The notes under the pieces: generated by a model
The model's database searches: none
Told to the model about the DNA's origin: nothing
The model's input: the letters and a program-made list of their open reading frames with translations, nothing else
Translations under genes and position numbers: made by a program
DNA from: Myxococcales bacterium
GTDB lineage: Bacteria > Myxococcota_A > Polyangia > Haliangiales > Haliangiaceae
Length of the DNA stretch: 64,000 nucleotides
Direction: 5' to 3'
NCBI GenBank assembly: GCA_016720595.1
Contig: JADKKI010000005.1
Coordinates: 186,001-250,000 of the forward strand
Shown here: piece by piece, positions 25,256-33,792 of the stretch
Layout of the letters: every line of letters starts with the position of its first letter
Position numbering within the stretch: position 1 is the stretch's first letter

Positions 25256-28200
25256 TCACAGCGTGAGCGGCCAGGACAGTGTGTTCAGCTCGGGCGCGAT
25301 GGCGGCGAACCCCGCACGCAGGCGGGTGATCGACGGCCGCTTCTTCGCATCGCGTGCCACGGCGGCACGTAGCAGCTGCGCGAGCCCGGCCTGGTGCGGC
25401 TGGCGCTGCAGCCGGGTCAAGACGGCCGAGCCGGGGTGATCGGCGAAGTGCTCGGCGATCACGCCCTTCAGCGAGTCACCCCGGATCAGCACCGTATCGG
25501 TGAGGATCTCGAACGCCACGCACGCGGCGGCATACACGTCGGCGCCGAACGGCTGCTCGCGCTCGGCGCCGCCCTCGGCCCACACCTCGTTGGAGCCGTA
25601 GTGCACGCTGCCGCAGCCCGTCCGGATCTTGCGGCCCGCGAGGCCGAAATCGACGAGCACGGCCTCGCCGGTCTTCTCTCGGAGGACGATGTTCGCGGGC
25701 TTGACGTCGAGGTGCGCGATCTGGACCTGGTGCATCGCCTCGAGGCCGGCGAGCAGATCATCGATGATCCGCAGCGCGCGCGGCATCTCCAGGTGCTCGA
25801 GCTCGAGAGTGCGCTCGAGGTTCGTGCCGCGAACGTACTCCATCACGAGCACCGGCTTGGGCTGCGAGGCGGCATCGAACGTGATGAAGCGCGCGAGGTT
25901 TGGATGGGTGGGGAGCGCGAGCAGCGCGCCGGCCTCCTCGCGAAACAGCGCCTCGAACTGCGCCTCCGAAAGGTTGCGGGCCGACCCGCCCGAATAGTCC
26001 GGCGCCTTGAGCGCGACGAGCTCTCGATCCGCCAGGTGCTTGTCGGTCGCGCGCACCGCGAGCAGGACCGAGCCGCCGGCCCCGCGCCCGATCGGTCGCA
26101 CCACGTAGAACCCACCGATCAGCCGCGAGAGCGGGACCCAGCTCGGTAGCATCACCTCGAGTGGCGCCGTCGTCGTCGCATCTTCGGTGCGCGGACGGTG
26201 GGCGAGCCACAGCAGCATGCGCTCGAGGGCGGCGGCGAGGGCGGGAGGCAACGCCGTGCGCCCGAGATCGATGGTCACGGCGATCGCCTCCTCGAGATCG
26301 GCGACCTCACGGGGAAGCGCGGCGTCGATCGCGCGCGCCGCGGCCTCGAGATCACTGGCGTGGTCCTCGCGGGGAAGCCCGAGCCGCTGGTGGGCGCCGA
26401 AGTCACGGCGCGCGAGGACCGCGAGCTCGGTGGCGAGCGAGTCGAACGTCCCTGGCGCCAGCGACGACAGGCTCGAGGTGATCGTGATCCGCGACATCAT
26501 GTTGCCGAGGCGCGCGAGGGCGAGCCGCACCGACTCGACGCGGGGCGACTGCTCGGGCGGCAAGGCATCGGCGAGATCGGCGAGGCGCTCGACCATCGCG
26601 CGGACCGCGTCGCTGTCATTCGGATCGGCGGCCGCCCAGGCGGCCTGCTGCAGCCGTGCATAGGCGGCGAACGCCGCGCCGACCTCCGGGATCATCGACG
26701 CCTCGCAGACGATCGCGAAGTCGTCATCGGGGAACGCGTGGGTCCAGGCGAGGAGCAGATCGGTGATCTCCGCCTGGTCATCGCGCAGCAGCGCATCGCC
26801 CGCGCGGGTCAGCGCCGCCCACACGGCGCGGCGCAGCGACGAGTGGTCGGCGCCTGCACGCGCCATGAGCAGACGGACCGCGGCGAGCCGGGGGCCGAGA
26901 TCGAGATCACCGGTCTTGCGGACACCGTCGAGGAGCCGGACCAGCACGCGCAGCCGCGCGATCCGGAGGCCCTCGTGGGCGACCTGGCCGGTCTCGGGGC
27001 GGGCCTCCTGGGCGAGGAGGGACGTCTCGATCCGGCCGAGGGCCTCGGCGAGCGTCGTGCGGGCGGGATCGTTGTCGGGGGCGAGGGCGAGCACGGCTGT
27101 CAACGTGTTGTCGGCGAGCAGCTCGCGATCGAGATCGCGGAGGAGCCGCATCGAGTGGCGGCGATCGAGTGGCTCGTCGTCGGTCACCTCGCCGAGCCAG
27201 TCCGCGGCTGCCGCGACCTCCGCCACCGCCTCGCGCGCGTGGCGCAGTGCGCCCGGGATGTCGCCGGCGTCGAGGGAGATCCTTGCTTCACGGAGCGGTA
27301 CGCCGAGCCCATCGCTGCGTGCGCGTCCGCCGAGCTCGAACTCGAGAGCCTCCATCAAGGCAAAGCGGCCATCGTCGCCGGTCGCCGCCTGGGCCTTCAT
27401 CTGATCCTTGGTCCAGGCGATCGCGCTGGCGGCGGCGCTGCGCAAGAGCGGAGCTCGCTCCTCGCGGCGCAGCTCCGCGAGCGCCTCGGCGCCATCGAGC
27501 GGCGCGCGGAGGATCAACCGATGCGCGAGCGAGTCTGCGTCCTGCGGTGCGGACAGCGCGAGGCCGGCGAGCCCGAGCAGCGCGCCGCGCGCCACGCCGG
27601 CATCCTTGCTCGCGCGCTCGATCAGCACGGGCTCCCAGCGCGCTGCGGCGCCGCCCCACTCGAGGGCCGCGGCCGCCGAGGCGGCACCGCGCCGCAGCTC
27701 GGTCGACGACGCGGTGGGCCGGAGCTCGCGATCGATCTCGGCCGCGAGGTTGGAATCGACGTGCGCGAGGAGCCCGCGCGCGATGCAGGCGAACCGCCAG
27801 ACCAGCGCCTCGCGATCACCAAGCAGACGCTCGAGGGCAGCGCGGATCCCGCGGCGCGCGAACACGGCGACACCGCCCCGATCGCCGACGTCGTGGCGGC
27901 GGACCGCCTCGCGAGCGCCGTGCGCCAGGATGCGCGCCGCGAGCCGACGACCGGGCAGGGCGCCCATCGCCGGCACCTCGATCCAGCTCTGCGCCAGGCT
28001 CGGCTGCGCGAGGAGGCCGAGGGCGAGCTCGCCGATCGCGCCGGGTGCGGTGAGCGGCGCCGAGAGCACGACCTCGGTGCGTGCGCGGAGGGCCTCGCTC
28101 GCCAGGAGCTTCGGCGACGAGCGCGCGAGCGCGATCACGAGGCGGACGAAGGTCTCGCGATCAGCGGCGCGCAGCCGCGTGAGGACGCGGCGTCCGAGCT

Positions 28201-28534
28201 CGCGGCGCTCGGGACCGGCCGGCAACGCCTGAGCGAGCTCGAACATCGCGATCGCACCCGCGGCCGGAGACAGCCACTCGAGCTCGGCGAGCATCCCGTC
28301 CTCGAGCGTGGCGCGGACCGCCAGCAGGAGTTGATCGGCCGAGATGCCCTCGAGCGGCGCGGGTTCACGCTCCGCGATCTGGGCGAGCATCGCCAGCCCC
28401 TGGCGAGCGGTGCGCTTGCGCTCCTCGGGATCCGCGAGCTCGTGCAGTGACGCGAACGCCGTGAGGTAGGTCCGGCCAGAGGCATTGCGGGGGCCATCCG
28501 TGAATCCACTGCCGAACGATCGAGGCCGCGTCAC
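25256..28534 (-). CDS. Large protein with helical-repeat body and C-terminal Ser/Thr kinase domain
   Basis: About 1,092 residues. The first ~780 residues are helical, Ala/Leu/Arg/Glu-rich and resemble HEAT/ARM- or TPR-like solenoids; no catalytic motif is seen there. The kinase domain is at the C-terminus (about 795-1090): GRGAGGSVLLAV loop, LVALKAP lysine, catalytic HLDVKPAN (HRD has become HLD, Asp kept), VDFGLAG, and an unusual activation segment ending CGSVHYGSNEVW in place of APE. No membrane segment is evident, so it should be cytosolic. Kinase-at-the-C-terminus is the reverse of the usual order. The start is GTG at 28534, with TACCAT six bases upstream; frames running further 5' overlap the phosphatase gene and are artefacts. 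Confidence 0.8.
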   Translation of the reverse strand: MTRPRSFGSGFTDGPRNASGRTYLTAFASLHELADPEERKRTARQGLAMLAQIAEREPAPLEGISADQLLLAVRATLEDGMLAELEWLSPAAGAIAMFELAQALPAGPERRELGRRVLTRLRAADRETFVRLVIALARSSPKLLASEALRARTEVVLSAPLTAPGAIGELALGLLAQPSLAQSWIEVPAMGALPGRRLAARILAHGAREAVRRHDVGDRGGVAVFARRGIRAALERLLGDREALVWRFACIARGLLAHVDSNLAAEIDRELRPTASSTELRRGAASAAAALEWGGAAARWEPVLIERASKDAGVARGALLGLAGLALSAPQDADSLAHRLILRAPLDGAEALAELRREERAPLLRSAAASAIAWTKDQMKAQAATGDDGRFALMEALEFELGGRARSDGLGVPLREARISLDAGDIPGALRHAREAVAEVAAAADWLGEVTDDEPLDRRHSMRLLRDLDRELLADNTLTAVLALAPDNDPARTTLAEALGRIETSLLAQEARPETGQVAHEGLRIARLRVLVRLLDGVRKTGDLDLGPRLAAVRLLMARAGADHSSLRRAVWAALTRAGDALLRDDQAEITDLLLAWTHAFPDDDFAIVCEASMIPEVGAAFAAYARLQQAAWAAADPNDSDAVRAMVERLADLADALPPEQSPRVESVRLALARLGNMMSRITITSSLSSLAPGTFDSLATELAVLARRDFGAHQRLGLPREDHASDLEAAARAIDAALPREVADLEEAIAVTIDLGRTALPPALAAALERMLLWLAHRPRTEDATTTAPLEVMLPSWVPLSRLIGGFYVVRPIGRGAGGSVLLAVRATDKHLADRELVALKAPDYSGGSARNLSEAQFEALFREEAGALLALPTHPNLARFITFDAASQPKPVLVMEYVRGTNLERTLELEHLEMPRALRIIDDLLAGLEAMHQVQIAHLDVKPANIVLREKTGEAVLVDFGLAGRKIRTGCGSVHYGSNEVWAEGGAEREQPFGADVYAAACVAFEILTDTVLIRGDSLKGVIAEHFADHPGSAVLTRLQRQPHQAGLAQLLRAAVARDAKKRPSITRLRAGFAAIAPELNTLSWPLTL

Positions 28535-28551
28535 GCCGCGATGGTACAGCG

Positions 28552-29832
28552 TCAGACGGGCGTCAAGTCGGCGACGGTCAAGGTCTCGCGGTAGAACGCG
28601 TCGCCCTCGGCGCCCAGCCCGGTGACCTCGATCCGGTCGGCGTAGATCTCGAACAGCCCGGCGTTGTAGCCGGCGTGGCGAAACAGCACCCCCGGGCCGA
28701 CGGGTCCGAACGGACCGAGCCCGCGCGCGAGCGGCCCGGTCTGGAACTCCCGCACGCCGTGCGCGTGGCGATACGCCGCGAAGTAGTGTTGATCTGCGGA
28801 CACGAACAGTACGCCGGGGATCCCCACCAGCGCATCGAGGAGCAGGGCGCGCTCGGTGGTGAACGCGATCCACGAGTCGTTGTTGTTGCCGAAATCGAGC
28901 GGCACGGTCGTGAACACGAGCTTGAACGTGGCGGTCGAGCGTGCGAGCCCCTCGACGAGCCACGCGCGCTGGGTGGCGCCGAGCATCTGCTTGCCGGCGT
29001 CGTCCGGCGCGTCGTTGCGGCTGCGGAACCGGCGGCAATCGAGGAGGAAGCACTCGACGTTCGCTCCCCAGCGCCAGCTCCGGTACCGGATCTCGCCGAC
29101 CGGATCGCGCACCGGGAACATCTCGTCCCACACCTGCATCGCCGCGGCGTAGCGCGCGGGCTCGCCTTCCACGAACGCGGGATTCCAGTCGTTGTGGAAC
29201 TCGTGGTCGTCGTAGATCGCGCGGATCCCCACGCCCTCGAGCAGCAGTCGCCCGGCCCACGCGGTGCGCAGATCGAGGTGGCGACGCCGGTACTCGTCGA
29301 CGGTCTTTGCCACCGGGCCGTTGTCGGTATACGGGAAGTCTCCGAGTGAGACGAACAGCTCGGGAGCGGCGGCGAGCAGGTTCGAGACCAGGGCGCTATC
29401 GAACTCGGGGTTGGGGTCGAAGTCCGCGGAGACCGCGATCCGGACGGGGCGAGGATCCTCGTCCGCGGGGGCGGTGCGCACCCGGTTGGGCCCGATCGGG
29501 CCGACCGAGGACACGGTGGTCACCTCGTAAGCGTGGTCGGGATCGAGGCCGTCGATGTCGATCGCACCGAGCCCGTCGACGAGCGCGACGTCGTGGACCG
29601 CGACGATCGCTCCAGCTGCGGTGCGGACCACCACGCTCGCGTGAGTGCCGCGAGCTGCCCAGATCGCGACCATGAAGCCCTCCGCCCACGGCTCGAGCAC
29701 CGCGACGCCACCGTCCTGCGCTGGTGTCAGGTCATCGCCGCAGCCACCGACGGCCAGGAGCGCGCTGCTCGCACCGACGAGGCGGACCCAGGCTCGCCGC
29801 GTCAGCTCGGCTTCGCGAGGCCGCCGTGTCAT
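28552..29832 (-). CDS. PhoD-type metallophosphatase, exported lipoprotein
   Basis: A 426-residue phosphodiesterase/phosphatase of the PhoD family. The N-terminus combines a twin-arginine-like stretch (LTRRAWVRLVGASSALLAVGG) with a lipobox cysteine (GGCGDD). A fibronectin-like N-domain is followed by the catalytic domain with metal ligands in SADFDPN, SLGDFPYTD, YDDHEFHNDW and SADQHYFA, all family-typical. It should act outside the cytoplasm on phosphate esters. The start at 29832 is set by the signal; TACCCT lies six bases upstream with no Shine-Dalgarno sequence. It ends 18 bases before the kinase gene, so the two are probably one transcript. Substrate unknown. Confidence 0.88.
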   Translation of the reverse strand: MTRRPREAELTRRAWVRLVGASSALLAVGGCGDDLTPAQDGGVAVLEPWAEGFMVAIWAARGTHASVVVRTAAGAIVAVHDVALVDGLGAIDIDGLDPDHAYEVTTVSSVGPIGPNRVRTAPADEDPRPVRIAVSADFDPNPEFDSALVSNLLAAAPELFVSLGDFPYTDNGPVAKTVDEYRRRHLDLRTAWAGRLLLEGVGIRAIYDDHEFHNDWNPAFVEGEPARYAAAMQVWDEMFPVRDPVGEIRYRSWRWGANVECFLLDCRRFRSRNDAPDDAGKQMLGATQRAWLVEGLARSTATFKLVFTTVPLDFGNNNDSWIAFTTERALLLDALVGIPGVLFVSADQHYFAAYRHAHGVREFQTGPLARGLGPFGPVGPGVLFRHAGYNAGLFEIYADRIEVTGLGAEGDAFYRETLTVADLTPV

Positions 29833-29932
29833 GCGACCAGGGTAACGCAAGATCCGCGGCCGGTTCGGCGCGGCGTGGCCGGGGCGCGCACCTCCCGGGC
29901 GACGAGCGCCCGCACCACGCTCGGGTGGACGC

Positions 29933-29953
29933 ACGTGTGCACCGGTGTCACGT
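29933..29953. promoter_or_regulatory. Dyad around CACCGGTG between divergent genes
   Basis: CACCGGTG (29940-29947) is a perfect palindrome flanked by ACGTG (29933-29937) and CACGT (29949-29953), making an almost symmetrical 21-base site. It lies in the 166-base gap between the divergent phosphatase and the acidic-protein gene. A transcription-factor operator is plausible; no regulator is adjacent. Confidence 0.35.
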
Positions 29954-29998
29954 GGACCGCGCGTGGCGCTCGGCACAGCGCGTGCTCCTGGTCAGGGG

Positions 29999-30292
29999 AT
30001 GCAGGCCAACCTCCCGAGCCCCGATCTCCGCGACCCCGTTCAGCGCCTCGATCCGAGCATCGAGCCGAACGTGGAGGTGCCGTTGGACCTCCCCCTCCCA
30101 CCCGACGTGCCGCTCGATGACGATGCGGCGCAGGCACGCGGTCAGAACTGGGTCGAGGCGCTGGAGACCGCGACGATCGAGAACGGCAGCGACCAGCCGA
30201 TCGATCAGCTGATCCACGAGGAGCTCGATGACGGGCTCGCGGTCGAGGAGGACGTGGAGAACGATGGCGAGGGGTACGACGCGACGGATTGA
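29999..30292 (+). CDS. Small acidic hypothetical protein
   Basis: A 97-residue strongly acidic protein without signal or membrane segment: a Pro-rich N-terminal half (LPSPDLRDPVQRLDPSIEP, then VPLDLPLPPDVPLDDD) and a Glu/Asp-rich C-terminal half (LIHEELDDGLAVEEDVENDG). Third-position GC is high like the neighbours, which supports coding. It probably is largely disordered. It precedes the esterase by 40 bases, but the esterase has its own -10 element. I do not recognise the family. Confidence 0.55.
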   Translation: MQANLPSPDLRDPVQRLDPSIEPNVEVPLDLPLPPDVPLDDDAAQARGQNWVEALETATIENGSDQPIDQLIHEELDDGLAVEEDVENDGEGYDATD

Positions 30293-30332
30293 TCCGGCAC
30301 CCCGCACGCCCGACCTGGCGTAGGCTCCGCTC

Positions 30333-31037
30333 GTGCCATCGCAAACGCTCGACCTCGCCGGCCTGACGACGCGGATCGTCGGACCCGCCGACGCGAAGAC
30401 CACCGTCGTCCTCCTCCACGGCTTCGGCGCCCCGGGCGACGATCTCGTCGCTCTCGCGCAGTACCTCGGCCCGCGCGCGCCCGGCACGCGGTTCGTGTTC
30501 CCGGCCGCGCCCCTCGAGCTCGGCGGCCTCTATGGAGAGTCCCGGGCATGGTGGCTGCTCGACCTCGCGCGCCTCGAGGCCGAGCTCCGCGGTGGGGGCC
30601 GTGTCGATCGCTCGAACGAGCTCCCCGAGGGGCTCCCGGCGGCGCGCGAGCATGTCTCGCGGCTGCTCGATCAACTGCAGGCGCGGTTCTCGATCACCAA
30701 CGATCAGCTCGTGCTCGGTGGGTTCTCGCAGGGCGCGATGCTGTCCCTCGACGTCGCGCTCCAGCGCGCGGTCCCGCCGTCGGCGTTGATCTTGATGTCG
30801 GGCACGCTGATCGCGGAGCCGGTGTGGGGCCCGCGGATGACGCAGCTCGAGGGCGTCCCGATCGTGATGTCCCACGGCCGGCACGATGCGCTGCTGCCAT
30901 TCGGGGTCGCGGAGGTCCTGCGCGACAAGCTCACCGCGGCGGGCGCCAAGGTCGAGTGGCATCCGTTCCTCGGCGGGCACGAGATCCCGGCCGCCGTGCT
31001 CGCGGCGGTCGGTGACCTGCTGCGCGCACGCGCTTAG
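30333..31037 (+). CDS. Phospholipase/carboxylesterase (alpha/beta hydrolase, YpfH-like)
   Basis: A 234-residue alpha/beta hydrolase of the dienelactone/acyl-thioesterase branch. The oxyanion region is LLHGFGAPGDDL, the nucleophile elbow is GGFSQGAM (Ser 132), and the acid and base follow in SHGRHDALLP and LGGHEIP. There is no signal, so it is cytosolic. Start is GTG 30333 with TAGGCT six bases upstream and no Shine-Dalgarno sequence. It ends four bases before the convergent monooxygenase-like gene. Its ester substrate cannot be read from sequence. Confidence 0.88.
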   Translation: MPSQTLDLAGLTTRIVGPADAKTTVVLLHGFGAPGDDLVALAQYLGPRAPGTRFVFPAAPLELGGLYGESRAWWLLDLARLEAELRGGGRVDRSNELPEGLPAAREHVSRLLDQLQARFSITNDQLVLGGFSQGAMLSLDVALQRAVPPSALILMSGTLIAEPVWGPRMTQLEGVPIVMSHGRHDALLPFGVAEVLRDKLTAAGAKVEWHPFLGGHEIPAAVLAAVGDLLRARA

Positions 31038-31041
31038 TCGT

Positions 31042-32106
31042 TCAGAACTGGTTCTGGATCAGGCTGCACAGGCTGTCGCCGGGGCAGCACAGGTTCAGGC
31101 CGTTGACGCCGCCGTACTGCTGGGTGTGGAAGCACACCTTGCTGCCCTGGGACGGATAGTAATAGGCCCAGAAGAAGCACATCTCATCCGTCGCGGACTC
31201 GCCGAACTTCACGGCCGCGTTGGTGGTGTTCGTGTACTTGCACTCGAAGTCGAACCCGCCGCCGACCGGCACCGAGAACGGCGGGGTGTGGTTCGTGGTC
31301 TCGGGCTCGCTCCACGAGAACGGCGTCGGCTTGTACACCGAGGTCATCGGGCCGGTCTTGCTCGGCGCCACGCGGACCTGCATGTCCGTGCCGAGGTGAT
31401 GCGTGTGCCCGGTGATCGCGAAGACGTGCGACGCGCTGAGATCGAGCGACGACGGCAGCGTGAAGAACTGGTGGACCGTCGCGGTGGCGCCGGCGGGCAG
31501 CGGCGTGCAGTTCGTGCAGGTCCCGATGTCCGGCGAGCCGGCAAACAGGATGCTCGCCTCGTGCATGATCGTGGAGGGATCGACCGCGTAGAACTCGACC
31601 TTCGCGGTGGCGTCCGAGGGCTGATCACCCGAGTTGATGTAGTGCATCTCGATCTTGATCATCTGATGCGGGGCGAGCGTGTACGCGACCTTGTCGGGCA
31701 GGGTCAGCGCATCGTCCATCTTCTGCGTGATCATCATCGGTGCGATCGCGCCGGTGGTGTTGAGCGCGCCGGTGAACGGCTGGCAGTCGATGGGCGTTGT
31801 CTGCTCCACCGTGTCCATGTCGTCCTTGTAGACGATCAGGTGGTGCGACGAGGACGACAGCACGTTGTGGAGCTGGTGGACCTTGATCGGCGCGTCGTTC
31901 GAGAGGCGGAGCCAGATGCACTTGGTCCCCTCTTGACCTGGCGCCACGGTGACCGGACCCCAGTCGAGGGAGTACTGCTGGCCCGAGAGCGGGGGCGCAT
32001 CCGCCGTCACCTGCGCATCACCACCACCGCCGCCGCCTCCGCCCGTGTCGTTTCCACCGCACGCGAACAACAAGCACAGCGAACCAACGAGGACAGGACG
32101 GCGCAT
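31042..32106 (-). CDS. Copper type II monooxygenase-like lipoprotein (PHM/DBM fold)
   Basis: A 354-residue lipoprotein (VGSLCLLFACGG, Cys 16, then a polyglycine linker). All copper ligands of the peptidylglycine alpha-hydroxylating monooxygenase fold are visible in order: His pair H88/H89 (SSSHHLIVY), H155 (EMHYIN) for the first copper; H234 and H236 (GHTHHLG) and M309 (TDEMCFFW) for the second. A Cys-rich tail (LCCPGDSLC) is extra. It would act outside the cell, hydroxylating an unknown substrate with ascorbate or a substitute reductant. The start at 32106 has GGGGG five bases upstream and TAGAGT 22 bases upstream. No other copper-handling gene is adjacent. The ligand match makes the fold likely; the reaction is inferred. 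Confidence 0.8.
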   Translation of the reverse strand: MRRPVLVGSLCLLFACGGNDTGGGGGGGGDAQVTADAPPLSGQQYSLDWGPVTVAPGQEGTKCIWLRLSNDAPIKVHQLHNVLSSSSHHLIVYKDDMDTVEQTTPIDCQPFTGALNTTGAIAPMMITQKMDDALTLPDKVAYTLAPHQMIKIEMHYINSGDQPSDATAKVEFYAVDPSTIMHEASILFAGSPDIGTCTNCTPLPAGATATVHQFFTLPSSLDLSASHVFAITGHTHHLGTDMQVRVAPSKTGPMTSVYKPTPFSWSEPETTNHTPPFSVPVGGGFDFECKYTNTTNAAVKFGESATDEMCFFWAYYYPSQGSKVCFHTQQYGGVNGLNLCCPGDSLCSLIQNQF

Positions 32107-32199
32107 ACGAAACCCCCTTCGTGGCCGCACTCTACCCAGCTCTGCCCAAGCTGAACAGGTCTTCATTTTCGAGCGTACATCGTACGCGGATGTCCTACC

Positions 32200-33189
32200 T
32201 CAGGGGACGACGCGCGTGACCTTGTAGCCCTTGGCGGCCAGCAGCTCGAGGACGCTCTTGGGTCCCATCAGGTGCATCGCGCCGACGGCGAGGAAGCCGC
32301 CGCCGCTCGCGTGCAGCTTCTCGATCGCCGGGATCCAGCTCGCGTTTCGACCGTAGAGGAGGTCCTGCATCGAGCTGTCGAACTCGGCGGCGGTGTACCC
32401 GTGCTTGAGCGCCTCGGTCTTCTCGTCGTCCGAGAGCTTCATCATCTTCTTCTCGTCGCCGGCGAGGTACGCGTCGAGCATGTCCTTGGTGTGCCGGTCG
32501 CTACCCTCGATGTCGTCGAGCATCGCCTTCAGCGCCTTCACGTTCATCCACTTCTCGAGGATCGCGGCCTCGACGGAGGCGGCCTCGAGGAACACGATCT
32601 GCTTCTTCGCGCTCTGCGCCCGCGCGAGGAGCAGCGTGTCCATCTGGGTCGTCATCGGCAGGCCGCGCATCGACATCATCGTCGCTGCGACCATCGGCTT
32701 CATGCCTTCGATTCTCGCCGCGACCTCGGGGGTGACGATGGTCTCGAGCTTCTTCCAGTACGCGTCGCCGAGATCCTTCTTCAGCGAGCAACTCGAGCAC
32801 TCGAGGATCTTGGCCAGCGCCGGGTCGGAGAGATCGGTCTCCATCGCGAACGCCTTCCCGCCATCGAGCTTGTCCCACACGAGCTGCGGGAGCCGGGTCT
32901 CGGCATCCACCCCGAGGTGGATGGTGCCGAGCGCGTAGGTCGTCTTGCCGTCCTTCTCGATCGACCAGAACAGTGGGTGAGGGAGCGGATCCTTCTTCGG
33001 CGCGGCCTTGGTCCAGGGATCTGCCGCCGGTGCTCCGACCTTGGGGGACGGGGTAGGGGCGGGTGCGGCCTTGCCGGGAGTTGCCGGCGCCGCCGCTGGG
33101 TCGGTCGCGGTCGTGGTCGACGGGGCGGATTGCTTGCAGGCGACGAGGCCGAGGATCGCGGTCAACGTCACGAACAGGGCGCGCTTCAT
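32200..33189 (-). CDS. TraB/GumN-family lipoprotein
   Basis: A 329-residue protein of the TraB/GumN family, thought to be metal-dependent hydrolases related to the erythromycin-esterase-like fold (Tiki proteases are the eukaryotic relatives). The signal and lipobox are LTAILGLVACKQ, followed by an Ala/Pro/Thr linker. The paired conserved blocks are ALGTIHLGVD near residue 90 and FLAVGAMHLMGPKSV near the end, with GG/EMD-type acidic blocks between (FAMETDLSD). Start at 33189; TAAAGC lies seven bases upstream. A longer frame upstream is antisense to the next gene and rejected. Role likely in envelope proteolysis, by analogy. Confidence 0.85.
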   Translation of the reverse strand: MKRALFVTLTAILGLVACKQSAPSTTTATDPAAAPATPGKAAPAPTPSPKVGAPAADPWTKAAPKKDPLPHPLFWSIEKDGKTTYALGTIHLGVDAETRLPQLVWDKLDGGKAFAMETDLSDPALAKILECSSCSLKKDLGDAYWKKLETIVTPEVAARIEGMKPMVAATMMSMRGLPMTTQMDTLLLARAQSAKKQIVFLEAASVEAAILEKWMNVKALKAMLDDIEGSDRHTKDMLDAYLAGDEKKMMKLSDDEKTEALKHGYTAAEFDSSMQDLLYGRNASWIPAIEKLHASGGGFLAVGAMHLMGPKSVLELLAAKGYKVTRVVP

Positions 33190-33261
33190 GCGCGTTGCTT
33201 TAGCACGTGGTTGGTACGCGTGCTCACAGAACCCGGATGCGGACCCATGGAGGATAGTGCT

Positions 33262-33732
33262 GTGCGACACGGAGGGTCTGCGCTGGTGGTCGGGCTCGTG
33301 GTGACGATGTCGATGACATCGGTCGCGCGCGCCGATGACATCGCGCTGTACGAGCGGATGTGGCCGAGCATCCCGACCACGCGTCAGCTCACGCTCTCGC
33401 AGCAGCTCACCGATTCGTTGACCGAGCTCGGCAACACGCTCGGCTATCACCTCGATCTGCTCTCGAACGACATGCTCGCGTTGCGGTTCGATGGGCGGCA
33501 CAAGCGCGCACGCGTGAAGTTCGGCGTGATCGATTCGGACTACGTCACGTTCAAGTTCGACAGCGTGGTGCACTTCACCGCGGGCATGGCGCGGATCCAG
33601 GCGCGCCTCGATGTCGGGATCGCCGGCCACGTGATGCACGTCGATCTCCCCGACATGGAGATGCTGCCGGCCGAGTATCACGGCGAGCGCGGCGTGGAGC
33701 TGCGCGTGCCGCTCTACCAGCACTACTTCTGA
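33262..33732 (+). CDS. Secreted hypothetical protein (156 aa)
   Basis: An exported protein with a signal peptide (ALVVGLVVTMSMTSVARADD) and a mature beta-rich part of ~135 residues (LALRFDGRHKRARVKFG, YVTFKFDSVVHFTAGMARI, QARLDVGIAGHVMHVDLPD). I do not recognise the family. GTG at 33262 is chosen because GGAGG stands eight bases before it; an ATG at 33247 would add five residues and has no such site. It shares its upstream region with the divergent TraB gene and ends in a strong hairpin shared with the convergent repeat protein. Confidence 0.65.
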   Translation: MRHGGSALVVGLVVTMSMTSVARADDIALYERMWPSIPTTRQLTLSQQLTDSLTELGNTLGYHLDLLSNDMLALRFDGRHKRARVKFGVIDSDYVTFKFDSVVHFTAGMARIQARLDVGIAGHVMHVDLPDMEMLPAEYHGERGVELRVPLYQHYF

Positions 33733-33748
33733 TCGCCGAAACGTCGAA

Positions 33749-33772
33749 ACGCCGCGCGGTGAGGCGCGGCGT
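33749..33772. terminator. Bidirectional hairpin terminator between convergent genes
   Basis: ACGCCGCGC (33749-33757) pairs perfectly with GCGCGGCGT (33764-33772) around a six-base loop. It lies in the 60-base gap between the stops of two convergent genes, where a shared intrinsic terminator is expected, although U-runs are short. Confidence 0.6.
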
Positions 33773-33792
33773 CTGACGTTCGTGATCGCCGA

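Noticed and set aside
26198..28450. 750-codon plus-strand frame
   Set aside because: Shadow of the solenoid-kinase gene on the minus strand.
28535..29260. N-terminal extension of the large kinase gene
   Set aside because: The extra ~240 residues are an alternative frame of the PhoD gene, Arg-rich and without structure; GTG 28534 with TACCAT upstream is a better start.
29829..30980. 383-codon minus-strand frame
   Set aside because: Antisense to the acidic protein and to the esterase with its GFSQG motif.
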